Positions 63,563-64,000 of a stretch of 64,000 nucleotides of DNA are shown piece after piece. The stretch is from Micractinium sp. NFX-FRZ (Eukaryota > Chlorophyta > Trebouxiophyceae > Chlorellales > Chlorellaceae), in contig JAPTJF010000206.1 of NCBI GenBank assembly GCA_029339195.1, positions 38,299 to 102,298 of the forward strand. Reading direction: 5' to 3'. The notes beneath the pieces were generated by a model. The model worked only from the letters and a program-made list of their open reading frames with translations, was not told the DNA's origin and did no database searches. How positions within the stretch are numbered: position 1 is the first letter of the stretch; each line of letters begins with the position of its first letter. A program made the translations under genes and the position numbers.

Positions 63563-64000
63563 ATGGGCAGCACGTATGCAGCCTCCACCAACAAGAAGGT
63601 GAGGCAGGCGGTGCACTACTTTGTGCGCTTTTGCTGCCTGTACGGCTGGCAGGGCCACATTCTAGCAAAAGATGAGCTTACCTTCATGAGGTACGTGGCA
63701 TGGCTGAGCAAGACGTGCAAGCACGACACGATCAGCAATTACTTGCAGGGGGTGAGGGCATGGTACCAGCAGCTGGGCTTGGGGCACCCGTTCCAGGACA
63801 TGCCGCTGCTGGCCATGCTCAGGCGCGGCATCCGGCGCCGCACTGGCGGCTCGGTGCGCAAAAAGCGCCCAATCACCCCCGCCATGCTGCTGCGCTGGGC
63901 CGCCATGCTGCGGCCCTACACTGCCGACCCGCCTCGGGTGGCAGTGTTTACATGCATGCTCATTGCATTCTTTGGCTTCTTTCGAAAGTCAACAGTGGCG
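63563..64000 (+). CDS. Tyrosine recombinase of the DIRS-like element (partial)
   Basis: Open to the end of the window (146 codons from the ATG at 63563). The frame is also open upstream through 63488, so the true start, or a frameshift from the RT frame, is unresolved. The N-terminal part (STNKKVRQAVHYFVRFC, FMRYVAWLSKTCKHDTISNY, VRAWYQQLG) looks like the SAM-like DNA-binding domain of tyrosine recombinases. RKKRPITPAMLL then leads into the catalytic domain, and LIAFFGFFRKS carries the first catalytic Arg. The remaining catalytic residues, including the Tyr, would lie beyond the window. Confidence 0.72.
   Translation, partial: MGSTYAASTNKKVRQAVHYFVRFCCLYGWQGHILAKDELTFMRYVAWLSKTCKHDTISNYLQGVRAWYQQLGLGHPFQDMPLLAMLRRGIRRRTGGSVRKKRPITPAMLLRWAAMLRPYTADPPRVAVFTCMLIAFFGFFRKSTVA

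Larger units (their letters stand above)
60152..64000 (+). mobile_element. DIRS-like (tyrosine recombinase) retroelement, 3' truncated by window
   Basis: Three coding regions follow in the order gag-like, reverse transcriptase/RNase H, and tyrosine recombinase. No aspartic protease or DDE integrase appears in the visible part. This order defines the DIRS/PAT/Ngaro group, known from green algae among others. All visible frames are open, with no stops or frameshifts inside domains, so the copy may be recent. The terminal repeats cannot be checked because the 3' end is missing. Confidence 0.8.

Overview
The window looks like nuclear DNA of a GC-rich, intron-dense green alga, most likely a trebouxiophyte of the Chlorella type. 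The evidence is the high GC content, many short GT-AG (and some GC-AG) introns in pyrimidine-rich surroundings, TGTAA motifs downstream of several stops, chloroplast-style transit peptides, and plant/algal families (ABC1K kinase, mTERF, phytocyanin, OSCA channel, PA14 plus discoidin wall-type protein). There are no rRNA or tRNA genes, no CRISPR arrays and no bacterial operon structure.

Layout. 1-2207 (+): 3' part of an intron-containing BtuF-like periplasmic-binding-fold protein. 2784-15082 (+): a 30-exon OSCA/CSC1/TMEM63-type channel. 15795-16988 and 18651-19811 (+): a tandem pair of thioredoxin-like proteins with a lumen-type twin-Arg targeting peptide. 20906-22745 (+): a small mTERF-like protein. 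24068-30136 (-): a 17-exon secreted protein with a Cys-rich head, two Pro-rich linkers, a PA14 domain and an F5/8C (discoidin) domain. 31639-40126 (+): a 17-exon plastid ABC1K/UbiB kinase-like protein. 40791-43111 (-): a small phytocyanin with Gln as predicted axial copper ligand. 43269-45451 (-) and 57293-59441 (+): two paralogues of an unrecognised multi-membrane-span protein with conserved intron positions. 47932-49276 (-): a cyclin-like protein. 49736-55971 (-): a large helicase-associated-domain protein with an AT-hook-like motif and a polyQ tract. 60152-64000 (+): a DIRS-like retroelement (gag, RT/RNase H, tyrosine recombinase) running off the window.

The gene models were built by hand from phase-consistent splice sites. 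Each complete model closes in frame from ATG to stop, which is the main support for the exon lists. Common threads are plastid or organelle function (ABC1K, two thioredoxin-like proteins, mTERF, possibly the helicase-associated protein) and secretion or the cell surface (PA14/discoidin protein, phytocyanin).

The most striking feature crosses genes. Roughly a quarter of the introns contain decayed copies of their own flanking splice boundary. Acceptor-side copies (intron end plus the first 25-60 bases of the exon) usually lie 75-140 bp upstream of the real acceptor. Donor-side copies (exon end plus intron start) lie downstream of the real donor. I call these exon-edge echoes. They suggest that short tandem duplication across splice sites is a continuing source of intron growth in this lineage. 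At least six introns also appear to use GC donors.
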